DNA of 63,172 bases. Source: Candidatus Firestonebacteria bacterium RIFOXYD2_FULL_39_29. Its GTDB lineage: Bacteria; Oederibacteriota; D2-FULL-39-29. A program made the translations under genes and the position numbers. Where the stretch lies: the NCBI GenBank assembly GCA_001778375.1, contig MFGV01000090.1:1-63172 (forward strand), written 5' to 3'. Position 1 is the stretch's first letter; the number at the start of each line of letters is the position of its first letter. Under the pieces are notes generated by a model. The model was given only the letters and a program-made list of their open reading frames with translations, had not been told where the DNA came from and did no database searches. This document shows positions 35,076-43,652 of the stretch, piece by piece.

Positions 35076-36548
35076 ATGTATATATTAAAAGCGTATTGCA
35101 TAGCCACACTATTCCTGGCGCCGCTTTTTGGCGGTACTTATTCTATTATACAGTATTTTAATATCCTGATTAACAATTCGAAAGTCGGTTATTCCTCTGT
35201 CATTGTTGAAAAATCAAAATATAACGGTATGGAATGCTTAAAAGAGACAGATTATATGTTGTTTGAAATCAACCGGTTTGAAAGCAAGGTAAAAATGGAG
35301 ACAAAATCAGAGATGTTCTATAACGAAAAACTGGTGCCTTTTGGATTTAAAGCTGTTGAAAATATGTCGGGACAGGAAAAAATTATCGAAGGTGTAATAT
35401 TGAATAATAAGTTGTTTCTTACCGTAAAGCTGGCAGGAGCAGTTGAAAAGAAAGAGCTGGATTTTCCTTCGGATGTTGTTTTTGACGATATGGTTGATGA
35501 TAAATTACGTTCTTCTCCAATAATTGAGAAAACCAGCACTAATATCAAAATATTTGACAAGAGTAATTTAAATTTTACGGATGTCAATGTCAAAATAATA
35601 GGCCCTGTTAAGGAAAAGATTAATGGAAAAGAAGTTGCGGGTTTTTCTGTGGAAACAAAGATGTACGGGATTAGTTCTTTTCATACCGTTGACAAAAACG
35701 GCTTATCGTTGAAATCAAGTTTTCCCCAGATGGGCTTAGTTTCAGTGAAGACTACTGAAGAGGATGCAAAAAAAGCCTTTTCTACAGAGGTGGATATCTT
35801 GTCTGATTTTGCCATAAAAGCAAGTCAATCAATAAATGATCCAAAAGCGGTAAAAGAGATGAATTGCAGTATTATTTTTGAAGACGGCCTTCCTGCAAAC
35901 TTTAATAAAGAGAGTATAAAAAACACATCAATACGTATACTTAAAGATAACATGGCAATCTGTACCTTAAGGAGAGAGGTTTTTGATGATACTATGGCAG
36001 CTTTACTCCCGATAAAAGAAAATAAAATTGAAAAATACCTTAAAGCAACTTCATATGAACAGTCAGGGGATCCTTTGATCAAGAGTACTTCTGCAGAAAT
36101 AATAGGTCAGGAGAAAAATTCTTATAAGGCTGCCGGTTTGATCGTCCACTGGGTTTACAAAAGCTTGAAGAAGAATGCTAATTATAAAGCGGCTTTTGAC
36201 ACAGCCAAGGAGACTATTGTCAAGAAAGAAGGGGATTGTACGGAACATTCAGTTCTTGCAAGCGCGCTTTGTAAGGCGGCAGGGATTCCTACTAAAATTT
36301 GCGGTGGAATAATGCCTATGTATGACAAATTTTATTATCATATGTGGCTGGAAGTTTATGTGGGGAGCGGGAAATGGGTGCCTATGGATCCGACATATGA
36401 TGAGATAATCCTGGATGCCGCTCATATTAAAATATCAGAGGGCATTCTTGACGATGAAGGAAGATTTAAGCTTATGCTGGATATTTTAAGTTACTTCAGA
36501 AAAGTAGAAGTTCAGATATTCAAACTTGAATACATTAATGATAAATAG
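35076..36548 (+). CDS. Transglutaminase-like cysteine peptidase-fold protein
   Basis: This 490-residue, likely exported protein has an N-terminal hydrophobic segment (ILKAYCIATLFLAPLFG). A transglutaminase core sits near the C-terminus with the catalytic triad visible: Cys in KKEGDCTEHSVLASALCKAAGIPT, His in YHMWLEVYVGSGKWVPM, and Asp in MDPTYDE. The N-terminal ~330 residues are beta-rich and unassigned (they resemble the large lead region of DUF3857/transglutaminase-type proteins only loosely). It probably acts on periplasmic proteins or peptides as a protease or cross-linker. The start has no strong ribosome binding site. No operon partner overlaps. Confidence 0.85.
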   Translation: MYILKAYCIATLFLAPLFGGTYSIIQYFNILINNSKVGYSSVIVEKSKYNGMECLKETDYMLFEINRFESKVKMETKSEMFYNEKLVPFGFKAVENMSGQEKIIEGVILNNKLFLTVKLAGAVEKKELDFPSDVVFDDMVDDKLRSSPIIEKTSTNIKIFDKSNLNFTDVNVKIIGPVKEKINGKEVAGFSVETKMYGISSFHTVDKNGLSLKSSFPQMGLVSVKTTEEDAKKAFSTEVDILSDFAIKASQSINDPKAVKEMNCSIIFEDGLPANFNKESIKNTSIRILKDNMAICTLRREVFDDTMAALLPIKENKIEKYLKATSYEQSGDPLIKSTSAEIIGQEKNSYKAAGLIVHWVYKSLKKNANYKAAFDTAKETIVKKEGDCTEHSVLASALCKAAGIPTKICGGIMPMYDKFYYHMWLEVYVGSGKWVPMDPTYDEIILDAAHIKISEGILDDEGRFKLMLDILSYFRKVEVQIFKLEYINDK

Positions 36549-36629
36549 GGAATAAGAAAATAATAGAACAGGTCAGTACCACTGAAATAGTTATATGTCG
36601 GTTAAATCGTTTTTACGGCAGGGGGAAAG

Positions 36630-38081
36630 ATGAGTAAGTATGAGACAATAATTGGATTGGAAGTTCATGTACAGCTAAAAACTGCTACAAAGCTTTTCTG
36701 CGGTTGCTCTACAAAATTCGGAGCGGAGGCAAATACTCAGACCTGTCCGGTGTGTGAAGGACTTCCGGGGGTTTTACCGGTATTAAATAAAAAAGCCGTG
36801 GAATTTGCAGTAAGAACAGGGCTTGCTTTAAACTTTGAAATAAATGAGTATGCGAAATTCGACAGGAAAAACTATTTTTATCCGGATCTTCCAAAGGGTT
36901 ATCAGGTTTCCCAGAAAGACCAGCCTTTTTGTGAACACGGGAAGCTTGAGATTAGCGTGAATGGTGTAAAAAAAGTGATCGGGATAACGAGAGCTCATCT
37001 TGAAGAAGATGCCGGCAAACTCATTCATGCCGGAGCTTCAGGTCAGATAGGCGATGCCGAGATTAGTCTGGTGGATTTAAACAGGACTTGCGTACCTCTC
37101 CTTGAAATTGTTTCTGAACCGGATATCAGGTCTCCGGAAGAGGCTTATGAATACCTCAGTACACTTAAAAGTATTCTTCAGTATATCGGAGTTTCTGATT
37201 GCGATATGGAAAAAGGGTCGCTACGTTGTGATGCGAATGTTTCCCTTCGCCCGTTCGGACAAAAAGAATTTAATCCTAAAGTTGAGATAAAGAATTTAAA
37301 CTCTTTCAAGAATGTTAAAGATGCCCTGGAATATGAGATGGCGAGACAGACGGAATGTCTGGATGCAGGGGAAAAGACATTTCAGGAAACCAGGCTTTTC
37401 ACTGCGGATAAGGGAACAACCACTCCGATGCGTTCGAAGGAAGAAAGTAATGATTATAGATATTTTCCCGAGCCCGATCTTGTGCTGAATCATATTACCT
37501 GCGAAATGATTGAAGAAATAAGAAAGACCCTGGTGGAACTTCCGGCTGCAAGGCATGAAAGATTTGTAACTGCTTACGGGCTTCCTGAGTATGATGCCGG
37601 CGTGCTTACGGCCTCAAAAGCATTTGCGGATTATTTTGAAACCTGTGCCGGTATGAATAAGAATTATAAAGCTTTGAGTAATCTGGTTATGGGTGATCTG
37701 ATGGGCTTCTTGAAAGCTGCGAATTTGGATATTACTGAATCACCTGTAAAGCCCGAAAATCTTGTTAAACTTGTAAAACTTATCGATGACAATGTGGTTT
37801 CGAGCAAAATAGCAAAAGTAGTGTTTGAAGATATGTTTAAGGATGGGGCAGATCCGGAAATAGTTGTAAAACAAAAGGGTTTGGTGCAAATAACAGATGA
37901 AGGTTCAATAAGCAGTATAGTTGATAAGGTGCTTTTGGAAAATCCGGCTATAGTTGCCGAGTACAAAAGCGGTAAAGACAAAGTAATAGGTAATCTTGTC
38001 GGAAAAGTCATGAAAGAATCTGCGGGAAAGGCTAACCCCGGACTGGTAAATAAAATATTAAAGGAAAAATTAAGCAAATAG
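36630..38081 (+). CDS. gatB: Asp-tRNA(Asn)/Glu-tRNA(Gln) amidotransferase subunit B
   Basis: This 483-residue GatB has the N-terminal kinase-like domain motif YETIIGLEVHVQL, zinc ligands (CGCSTKFGAEANTQTCPVC), NRKNYFYPDLPKGYQ-type segment, EDAGKLIHAG, DLNRTCVPLLEIVSEPD, and YRYFPEPDL. The YqeY-like C-terminal tail (KVMKESAGKANPGLVNKILKEKL) binds tRNA. It amidates Glu-tRNA(Gln) and/or Asp-tRNA(Asn) with GatA and GatC, which are not in the window. The start lies a few bases after AGGGGGAAAG. Confidence 0.97.
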   Translation: MSKYETIIGLEVHVQLKTATKLFCGCSTKFGAEANTQTCPVCEGLPGVLPVLNKKAVEFAVRTGLALNFEINEYAKFDRKNYFYPDLPKGYQVSQKDQPFCEHGKLEISVNGVKKVIGITRAHLEEDAGKLIHAGASGQIGDAEISLVDLNRTCVPLLEIVSEPDIRSPEEAYEYLSTLKSILQYIGVSDCDMEKGSLRCDANVSLRPFGQKEFNPKVEIKNLNSFKNVKDALEYEMARQTECLDAGEKTFQETRLFTADKGTTTPMRSKEESNDYRYFPEPDLVLNHITCEMIEEIRKTLVELPAARHERFVTAYGLPEYDAGVLTASKAFADYFETCAGMNKNYKALSNLVMGDLMGFLKAANLDITESPVKPENLVKLVKLIDDNVVSSKIAKVVFEDMFKDGADPEIVVKQKGLVQITDEGSISSIVDKVLLENPAIVAEYKSGKDKVIGNLVGKVMKESAGKANPGLVNKILKEKLSK

Positions 38082-38091
38082 CGATAATAAT

Positions 38092-38212
38092 AACTAAGAT
38101 TTAAGCACTAAATACTAAACAAATAATTAAGGTTAAAGCATTAATAACTAAACAAAAAATATTAATTACATTACAGCGATCTTGTTTAGAATTTAGAATT
38201 TCATTCTTAGTG
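38092..38212. repeat. Imperfect tandem and inverted repeats between gatB and the RlmD gene
   Basis: Two adjacent 33-base imperfect copies (38092-38124 and 38125-38157) each end in ACTAAACAAA. CACTAA (38106-38111) and TAAACAA (38116-38122) are inverted at TTAGTG (38207-38212) and TTGTTTA (38182-38188). No ORF. Confidence 0.55.
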
Positions 38213-38233
38213 ATTATTTTTCTGGAGGTTATT

Positions 38234-39580
38234 TTGAATCAACCTGTTAAAGTAGGAGATAAGATAACATTAAAGATAGACAGTGTTGCGAACAGTGCGG
38301 ACTCTGTCGGGAAGTATGAGAACTTTATCGTCTTTGTCCCGTTTGCGGTGCCGGGGGATGAAGTGGAAGTTCTCATCACGGAAGTCAGAAAGAATTTTTC
38401 TCGCGGGAAATTAACCAAAGTAATAAAGCCCTCGCCTTTCAGGGTAAAGCCGGAATGTTCGGTTTTCGGGGAGTGCGGCGGCTGTCACTGGCAGGAGATC
38501 GACTACAAAAAACAACTGGAGTACAAAAAACAGATAGTAATTAATGCCTTCAAAAAATTCCCGGGCGTTAATATAAATGATGTGATCCCGGCAAAGGACC
38601 CGTTCTTCTACCGGAATAAAACGCAGTTCCCTGCGGATACCGTCCAGAAAAAACTCGGGCTCTTCTCGCTCCGGAGCCACTTCGTTGTGGATGTCGAGTT
38701 CTGCCCTCTTGTAAGTAAAGAGATAAATGCCATTTATGCTGAGATAAGGAAGTATTTGACGGAAACCGGGTTTGATATTCCGACACTCAGACACGTGATA
38801 ATACGTGCTTCCGAGACGACGCGTGAAGCGGTGGTGACTTTTGTGCTAAAGAATGAAGATTTTAGAAGGATCCATCTCTTATCGGAACATCTTATTGGAA
38901 AATTTCCTGAACTGGCGGTTTTATACAATATTAACAGGGAAGATACCAACGTGATAATGGGGGATAAGCATTTTACCTTTTCCAAAGATGGGCGCATCTC
39001 CGAAAAACTGGATAAGATAGATTACCGGTTTTCTTCCATCTCATTTTTCCAGACAAACACTTCGCAGGCCAAGATAATATTTAAAAAAATAAAAGAATGG
39101 TGCAGGGGCTCGCTTGAAAAGACGGCGCTGGACCTTTTTTGCGGGGTCGGAGCAATTTCCCTGTTCATCGCAAAGGAATTCAAGGAAGTTGTCGGCGTGG
39201 AAGAGATGGGACAGGCCGTTTTGGACGCGGTGGCTAATTCTGATAAGAACAGTATTTCAAATTGTGAGTTTCTAAACGGCAAATCGGAAAGGATTCTTGT
39301 AAAATTAATGAAACAGGATTTCAAACCAAATACGATACTTTTAGACCCGCCGAGGAAAGGATGCGAACAGGAGCTTCTTAATTTAATCCCTAAGACCGGC
39401 GCGGATACTGTTATTTATCTCTCCTGTGATGTGATGACACTGACCCGGGATCTTGAGACCCTGACTAAACACGGGTTTGAAATAGAAGAAGTTATGCCCG
39501 TTGATATGTTCCCTATGACGTACCATATAGAAACCTTGGTGAAACTTAAGAAGCAGAGGCTCGGATGCTCAGATGCTTAG
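38234..39580 (+). CDS. 23S rRNA (uracil-C5)-methyltransferase, RlmD/TrmA family
   Basis: This 448-residue SAM-dependent enzyme has an N-terminal TRAM domain (VKVGDKITLKIDSVANSADSVGKYENFIVFVPFAVPGDEVEVLI), a 4Fe-4S site (CSVFGECGGCHWQ plus CPLVS), FFQTNTSQA, the SAM motif LDLFCGVGAISLFIA, LDPPRKGCE, and a catalytic-Cys motif LSCDVMTLTRDL. The start is TTG 38234, five bases after GGAGG (38224-38228); the open frame continues upstream to 38210 without a site. By eye, G+C and codon choice (many CTC, CGG, CCG, ATC) are higher than in the neighbours. Related paralogues methylate U1939, U747 or tRNA U54, and the exact target is open. Confidence 0.92.
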   Translation: MNQPVKVGDKITLKIDSVANSADSVGKYENFIVFVPFAVPGDEVEVLITEVRKNFSRGKLTKVIKPSPFRVKPECSVFGECGGCHWQEIDYKKQLEYKKQIVINAFKKFPGVNINDVIPAKDPFFYRNKTQFPADTVQKKLGLFSLRSHFVVDVEFCPLVSKEINAIYAEIRKYLTETGFDIPTLRHVIIRASETTREAVVTFVLKNEDFRRIHLLSEHLIGKFPELAVLYNINREDTNVIMGDKHFTFSKDGRISEKLDKIDYRFSSISFFQTNTSQAKIIFKKIKEWCRGSLEKTALDLFCGVGAISLFIAKEFKEVVGVEEMGQAVLDAVANSDKNSISNCEFLNGKSERILVKLMKQDFKPNTILLDPPRKGCEQELLNLIPKTGADTVIYLSCDVMTLTRDLETLTKHGFEIEEVMPVDMFPMTYHIETLVKLKKQRLGCSDA

Positions 39581-39771
39581 AGGTTTAGCGACAGCAAAAA
39601 AATAGAAGACGAAGACAGAGGGCGGGGGAAAGACCGCCATTTAGTTAGTAACGTATAACGTGCAACATTGTTTGTATATATCAGTGTAATCCAAAAGCTT
39701 TGTAATCGGTGGAATCACATGCAGAAGAGCAAGTAGATTTAGAAAGTTAAAAGAGAAACATAGGAGAAAAA
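39581..39771. other. Intergenic region with a dispersed-repeat copy
   Basis: It starts with an AGGCTC/GATGCTC word tract at the 3' end of the preceding gene. It continues with AACGTATAACGTGCAAC and then repeat copy B (39680-39716). GTATATATCAGTGTAAT here parallels GTATATATCAGTGGAAT at 17813-17829. AGGAG before GTG 39772 is the next ribosome binding site. Confidence 0.55.
39680..39716. repeat. Dispersed intergenic repeat, copy B
   Basis: 37 bases beginning ATCAGTGTAATCC and containing AAAAGCTTTGTAATC. It matches 17683-17719 with four substitutions and no gaps. Confidence 0.7.
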
Positions 39772-40533
39772 GTGTTAAAGACAGCCATATTAGCTGCGGA
39801 AAAAGCGGCTTATATTCATAAACAGTACTATAGAAATTTATCAAAAGTCATGTATAAGAACGGTAAAAATAATTTAGTAACAAGAGTTGACATTGAGAGT
39901 GAGAGAATTATAATGTCGACCATAAATAGAGTTTATCCGTCCCATGGATTTATAGGTGAAGAAAAAGGAGCTAAAAATCAAAATAATGAATATTGCTGGG
40001 TTATAGACCCTCTGGATGGTACGACTAATTACGCTCATGGTTTTCCTATGTTTTGTGTTTCAATAGCTTTGCAGAAGAACAAAGTTACAGAGCTTGGGGT
40101 TGTATATGCAGTAGTACTGAATGAACTCTTTACTGTTGAAAAAAATAAAGGAGCACGATTAAACGGAAGGGAAATGAGGGTTTCTCAAACACCTAAGCTT
40201 GAAACAGCGCTTATTGCCACCGGTTTTCCTTATTCTGTTCAAAAGGCGCCGGGAGATAATTTTAAGTATTTTGAGAGTTTTTGCAGGAAAGCTCAAGCTG
40301 TAAGACGTTCAGGTGCTGCTGCGCTTGATCTTTGTTATGTCGGGTGCGGGGTTTTTGACGGTTTTTTTGAGCAAGAGTTGCAGCCCTGGGATACTGCGGC
40401 GGCAGTGCTTTTTATTGAAGAATCCGGCGGAAAAGTTACTGACTATAGAGGTGAAAACTTTAATATTTTCAAAAAGAAAATAGCAGCCAGTAACGGTAAA
40501 ATCCATGGGGAAATCCTTAAACTGCTTAAATAG
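39772..40533 (+). CDS. Inositol monophosphatase family protein
   Basis: This 253-residue Mg-dependent, Li-sensitive-type phosphatase has motif 1 GEEKGA, motif 2 WVIDPLDGTTNYAHGFP (about 77-93), and motif 3 WDTAAAVLFIEESGGKVTDYRG. These are the metal-binding acidic residues of the IMPase/SuhB superfamily. Possible substrates include inositol phosphates, PAP and histidinol phosphate, and the sequence does not discriminate. The start GTG 39772 is supported by AGGAG upstream. Confidence 0.92.
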   Translation: MLKTAILAAEKAAYIHKQYYRNLSKVMYKNGKNNLVTRVDIESERIIMSTINRVYPSHGFIGEEKGAKNQNNEYCWVIDPLDGTTNYAHGFPMFCVSIALQKNKVTELGVVYAVVLNELFTVEKNKGARLNGREMRVSQTPKLETALIATGFPYSVQKAPGDNFKYFESFCRKAQAVRRSGAAALDLCYVGCGVFDGFFEQELQPWDTAAAVLFIEESGGKVTDYRGENFNIFKKKIAASNGKIHGEILKLLK

Positions 40534-40564
40534 TCCGGTGTAAATTCAGGCTTATGAGGTTGGG

Positions 40565-41053
40565 ATGAGTGAAGGCGAACTTCAAATAGAAAGGAGAAAA
40601 GTCCCCAGATGGAAATGTTCCATTAATGTTAAGTTTAAAATTATTAAAAATGAAAAGTTTGGCATTTTCAGGGATGCTTTCACAAAGATAAAAGAAGGAG
40701 AAAGTAAAGACATCAGTGCCGGCGGGACTCAAATTGTTTCAAAAGTGCCTGTAAAGAAGGGAGATAAGCTTACTATGAGTATTTATATGCCTGCAACGGA
40801 TAATACCGTAAGAGCACTTGGTGAGGTTGTAAGAGTTAAAGAAATGGAAGAAGAAGGGGTAAAAAAGTACTTTATTGGAATAAAATATGTTGATATAATA
40901 ACAGAAAGCGATGATTTACTTGAAGAAATAATGAATCAAAAATTAAAAGCGGGAGCCAAGACCAATATATCAAAAGAAGAAGCTCTCAGGCTTGCAAGGT
41001 ATGAGTATTTTATCCGTTTGATAAATGAAGAATCGTTTAATTTTAAAGAATAG
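40565..41053 (+). CDS. PilZ-domain protein (c-di-GMP receptor)
   Basis: This 162-residue protein has both PilZ c-di-GMP-binding motifs: RxxxR in RRKVPRW (about residue 11-16) and DxSxxG in KDISAGGTQI (about 42-51). The beta-barrel continues with LTMSIYMP, ALGEVVRVKE and YFIGIKYVDI. The C-terminal ~45 residues are helical and carry no known domain. With both motifs intact it should bind c-di-GMP. It links to the riboswitch and YajQ in the same window. What it controls is unknown. Confidence 0.9.
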   Translation: MSEGELQIERRKVPRWKCSINVKFKIIKNEKFGIFRDAFTKIKEGESKDISAGGTQIVSKVPVKKGDKLTMSIYMPATDNTVRALGEVVRVKEMEEEGVKKYFIGIKYVDIITESDDLLEEIMNQKLKAGAKTNISKEEALRLARYEYFIRLINEESFNFKE

Positions 41054-41082
41054 GAAATGACAAAATTCATTTTGGAGGAAAA

Positions 41083-42426
41083 ATGGGTATAAAAATAGTA
41101 TTCATCGGTGCCAGTTATCTTTTTAATCACAGAGTCTTTAAGGATTTTGTAAAGGTACCTGAACTTAAAGGCGCGGAGCTTGTTATATATGATATTAAGC
41201 AGGAACCAATTGACATTGTCAGTAAAGTTTGCGAAATAATCAAATATGAGATGAATTCTGATATAAAGGTTTCAGGTACAACCAACAGGAAAAAAGCCCT
41301 TCAGGGCGCCGATTTTGTTCTTTCAACTTTTAATGTCGGTGTTGAAAAAGCGGACAAACAGGTATTGGAAGTTTGCAGGAGGCACAAAATATCTTACGGC
41401 ATAGGTGACACTATCGGACCCTCAGCTTTAATCCGGTCTTTTAGAAATATTATTGCTACTCTTGATCTGTGCAAGGACATGGAAGAGTATTGTCCTGAGG
41501 CCTGGCTTATTAATTTTTCTAACCCGATGGCGCAAATAACGCATGCAATACGGAAATATTCAAAAATCAAGGCAATAGGCCTTTGTCATGCCCTTTTTGC
41601 GGGAGAGGATCTTGTTTCAAAGACTTACGGTGTGGATAAAAATGAAGTTCAGCTTTTTGCCGCGGGAGTTAACCATCTCACATGGGTGCTTGAAGCTTAT
41701 GTAAAGGGTCAAAGCAAGACGAAAACTCTCTATAAAGATACTATGGCTTTTCTGTACACCAGGAAAAAAGACAGGAATTTCAGTAAGGATGACTGGGTAA
41801 AAAAAGAACAGATGGAAGAGGATTGGAAACTTACAATGCGGCTTTTTGAAAAATATGGCGCGCTGCTTGTGGCCGGAGATACGCATGTCGCGGAGTTTTT
41901 CCCTTTTTTCTATAAAGAAAGTACGGGGCACGGAAAGAGATATGGTATCGAACCGATAAACATAAAAAAAAGAATACAAAAAAAACTCTGGATGAAAAAT
42001 TTACTTGTAAAATGGGTTAAAGGGGTGGAAAAGCCCTGGGACATGGACAAGTTTTCAGGAGAAGATGCGCATTCTATTATTGTTTCCATAATCGCAAATA
42101 AGAACCGTATACATCAGGTAAATATTTTAAATAACGGAAGTATAAAAAATGTTCCAAGCTGGGCGACAGTGGAAGCGCCGGCAATATTTGGCGGCTACGG
42201 TTATAAGAATGTTGCTCTTGGGAATATGCCGAATCATCTGGCATCAATAATTACTAACCTTGCGACTATTCATGATTATACGGTAGATGCAATTGTAAAG
42301 AGAGACAGGAAACTGGCAATCCAGGCGCTTCTGCTTGATCCTTTACTTAAAGAATTTGATACAGTTGAGAAACTTCTTGATGATTTGCTTGCAAGTCAAA
42401 AAAAATATATACCGTCTATAAAGTAA
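41083..42426 (+). CDS. Glycoside hydrolase family 4 enzyme (NAD/Mn-dependent)
   Basis: This 447-residue protein starts with a Rossmann motif (KIVFIGASYLFN). It has the GH4 hallmarks NPMAQITHA, the metal ligands in GLCHALF (Cys/His) and GVNHLTW (His), and HVAEFFPFFY. GH4 enzymes cleave alpha- or beta-glycosides by an NAD-dependent redox mechanism. The sequence is nearer to the alpha-galactosidase/alpha-glucuronidase (MelA/LplD) type than to phospho-glycosidases by general look, but this is tentative. It lies 29 bases after the PilZ gene, with GGAGG upstream of the ATG. Confidence 0.87.
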   Translation: MGIKIVFIGASYLFNHRVFKDFVKVPELKGAELVIYDIKQEPIDIVSKVCEIIKYEMNSDIKVSGTTNRKKALQGADFVLSTFNVGVEKADKQVLEVCRRHKISYGIGDTIGPSALIRSFRNIIATLDLCKDMEEYCPEAWLINFSNPMAQITHAIRKYSKIKAIGLCHALFAGEDLVSKTYGVDKNEVQLFAAGVNHLTWVLEAYVKGQSKTKTLYKDTMAFLYTRKKDRNFSKDDWVKKEQMEEDWKLTMRLFEKYGALLVAGDTHVAEFFPFFYKESTGHGKRYGIEPINIKKRIQKKLWMKNLLVKWVKGVEKPWDMDKFSGEDAHSIIVSIIANKNRIHQVNILNNGSIKNVPSWATVEAPAIFGGYGYKNVALGNMPNHLASIITNLATIHDYTVDAIVKRDRKLAIQALLLDPLLKEFDTVEKLLDDLLASQKKYIPSIK

Positions 42427-42446
42427 TTTCCGGGGAGAAATAAAGA

Positions 42447-43619
42447 TTGGATAAAAAGTCGCAAAAAATAGCGGTATTGACCGTCGGGATTGTCGGTGTC
42501 CTAATAGGTGTTATTATTATTTTATCTTTGAATATATCAGAAGAAAAGAAAATACTTATTAGTACAGAAAAGCTCAATCCTTCAAGAGAGGCAATGTCCC
42601 TGCAGAATTCTTTCATTGCAGTTGCGGATCTTGTAAGTCCTGCGGTTGTTAACATCAGTACGGAACAGATATTAAAATACCGTTATTACGGTTATGATTA
42701 TGATGATTTTTTTGACAGATTTTTTGATTCGCCTTACAGAAAACCTAAAGAGAGATATTACAAAAGACAAGGGCTCGGAACAGGAATGATTGTTTCTAAT
42801 GACGGTTTTATCTTGACGAATCAACATGTTGTAAATGAGGTGAATAAAATTACCGTGGTGCTTGCGGATAAAAGTGAGTATGAGGCAAATGTTGTTGCCC
42901 TGGATAAGAGCCATGACCTTGCTCTTATTAAAATATATCCAAAAGGCAAACTTTCGAATGTTCTCCTTGCGGACTCTGATAAAGTAAGAGTAGGCGAGTG
43001 GGCTATTGCAATAGGCAATCCGTTTGGTTACGACCATACAGTTACGGCAGGTATTGTCAGCGCGAAGGGAAGAATATATCAGAGTAATGAAGAAGGCGGG
43101 ATAAAAGCGATGCCGAATCTTATACAGACGGATGCGGCTATAAATCCGGGTAATTCAGGAGGACCGCTGGTAAATATTTCCGGAGAGGTTATGGGAATAA
43201 ATACATTTATTGTTTCCACTTCCGGTTCCTACGCGGGAATTGGATTTGCTGTGCCCATGAATGATGCAAAAGAGTTATTGAAGGAAATTAAGGCTGCCGG
43301 CAAAAAAGTAAAAAGTTCGAAGAAAGAAAGTGTTTCATATTTCGGGATGAAAGTATCCGGTGTTGATGTTGTAATGATCAAAAAGTATGGACTTGCCGTA
43401 AAAGAAGGTGTTCTTATTACTCATGTTGAAGAAAGTTCTGAGGCTGATACGGCGGGACTTATGACGGGTGATGTTGTAATAGAAATAGATAAAAAACAGG
43501 TTAAAAACACGGAAGACTATGAAAAATATATAAAAAATTCAAATGCTAAAGACGGGGCTCTTATGGTCGTTAACCGCAGGGGGGTTGTTTATTTTGCTGT
43601 TATAAATAAACAAGAATAA
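42447..43619 (+). CDS. HtrA/DegP-type serine protease with one PDZ domain
   Basis: This 390-residue, membrane-anchored periplasmic protease has an N-terminal hydrophobic segment (IAVLTVGIVGVLIGVIIILSL). The trypsin-like domain has triad His in LTNQHVV, Asp in SHDLALI and Ser in NPGNSGGPL. One PDZ domain follows (about 290-388: GVLITHVEESSEADTAGLMTGDVVIEIDKKQV), fewer than the two in DegP, as in DegS or HhoB. A Tyr/Arg/Asp-rich insert (about 65-95) follows the start of the mature domain. Start TTG 42447 has GGGGAG nine bases upstream. It acts in envelope protein quality control. Confidence 0.93.
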   Translation: MDKKSQKIAVLTVGIVGVLIGVIIILSLNISEEKKILISTEKLNPSREAMSLQNSFIAVADLVSPAVVNISTEQILKYRYYGYDYDDFFDRFFDSPYRKPKERYYKRQGLGTGMIVSNDGFILTNQHVVNEVNKITVVLADKSEYEANVVALDKSHDLALIKIYPKGKLSNVLLADSDKVRVGEWAIAIGNPFGYDHTVTAGIVSAKGRIYQSNEEGGIKAMPNLIQTDAAINPGNSGGPLVNISGEVMGINTFIVSTSGSYAGIGFAVPMNDAKELLKEIKAAGKKVKSSKKESVSYFGMKVSGVDVVMIKKYGLAVKEGVLITHVEESSEADTAGLMTGDVVIEIDKKQVKNTEDYEKYIKNSNAKDGALMVVNRRGVVYFAVINKQE

Positions 43620-43652
43620 AACTAATTTATTAAGGAGACTTTTGTAAAATAT

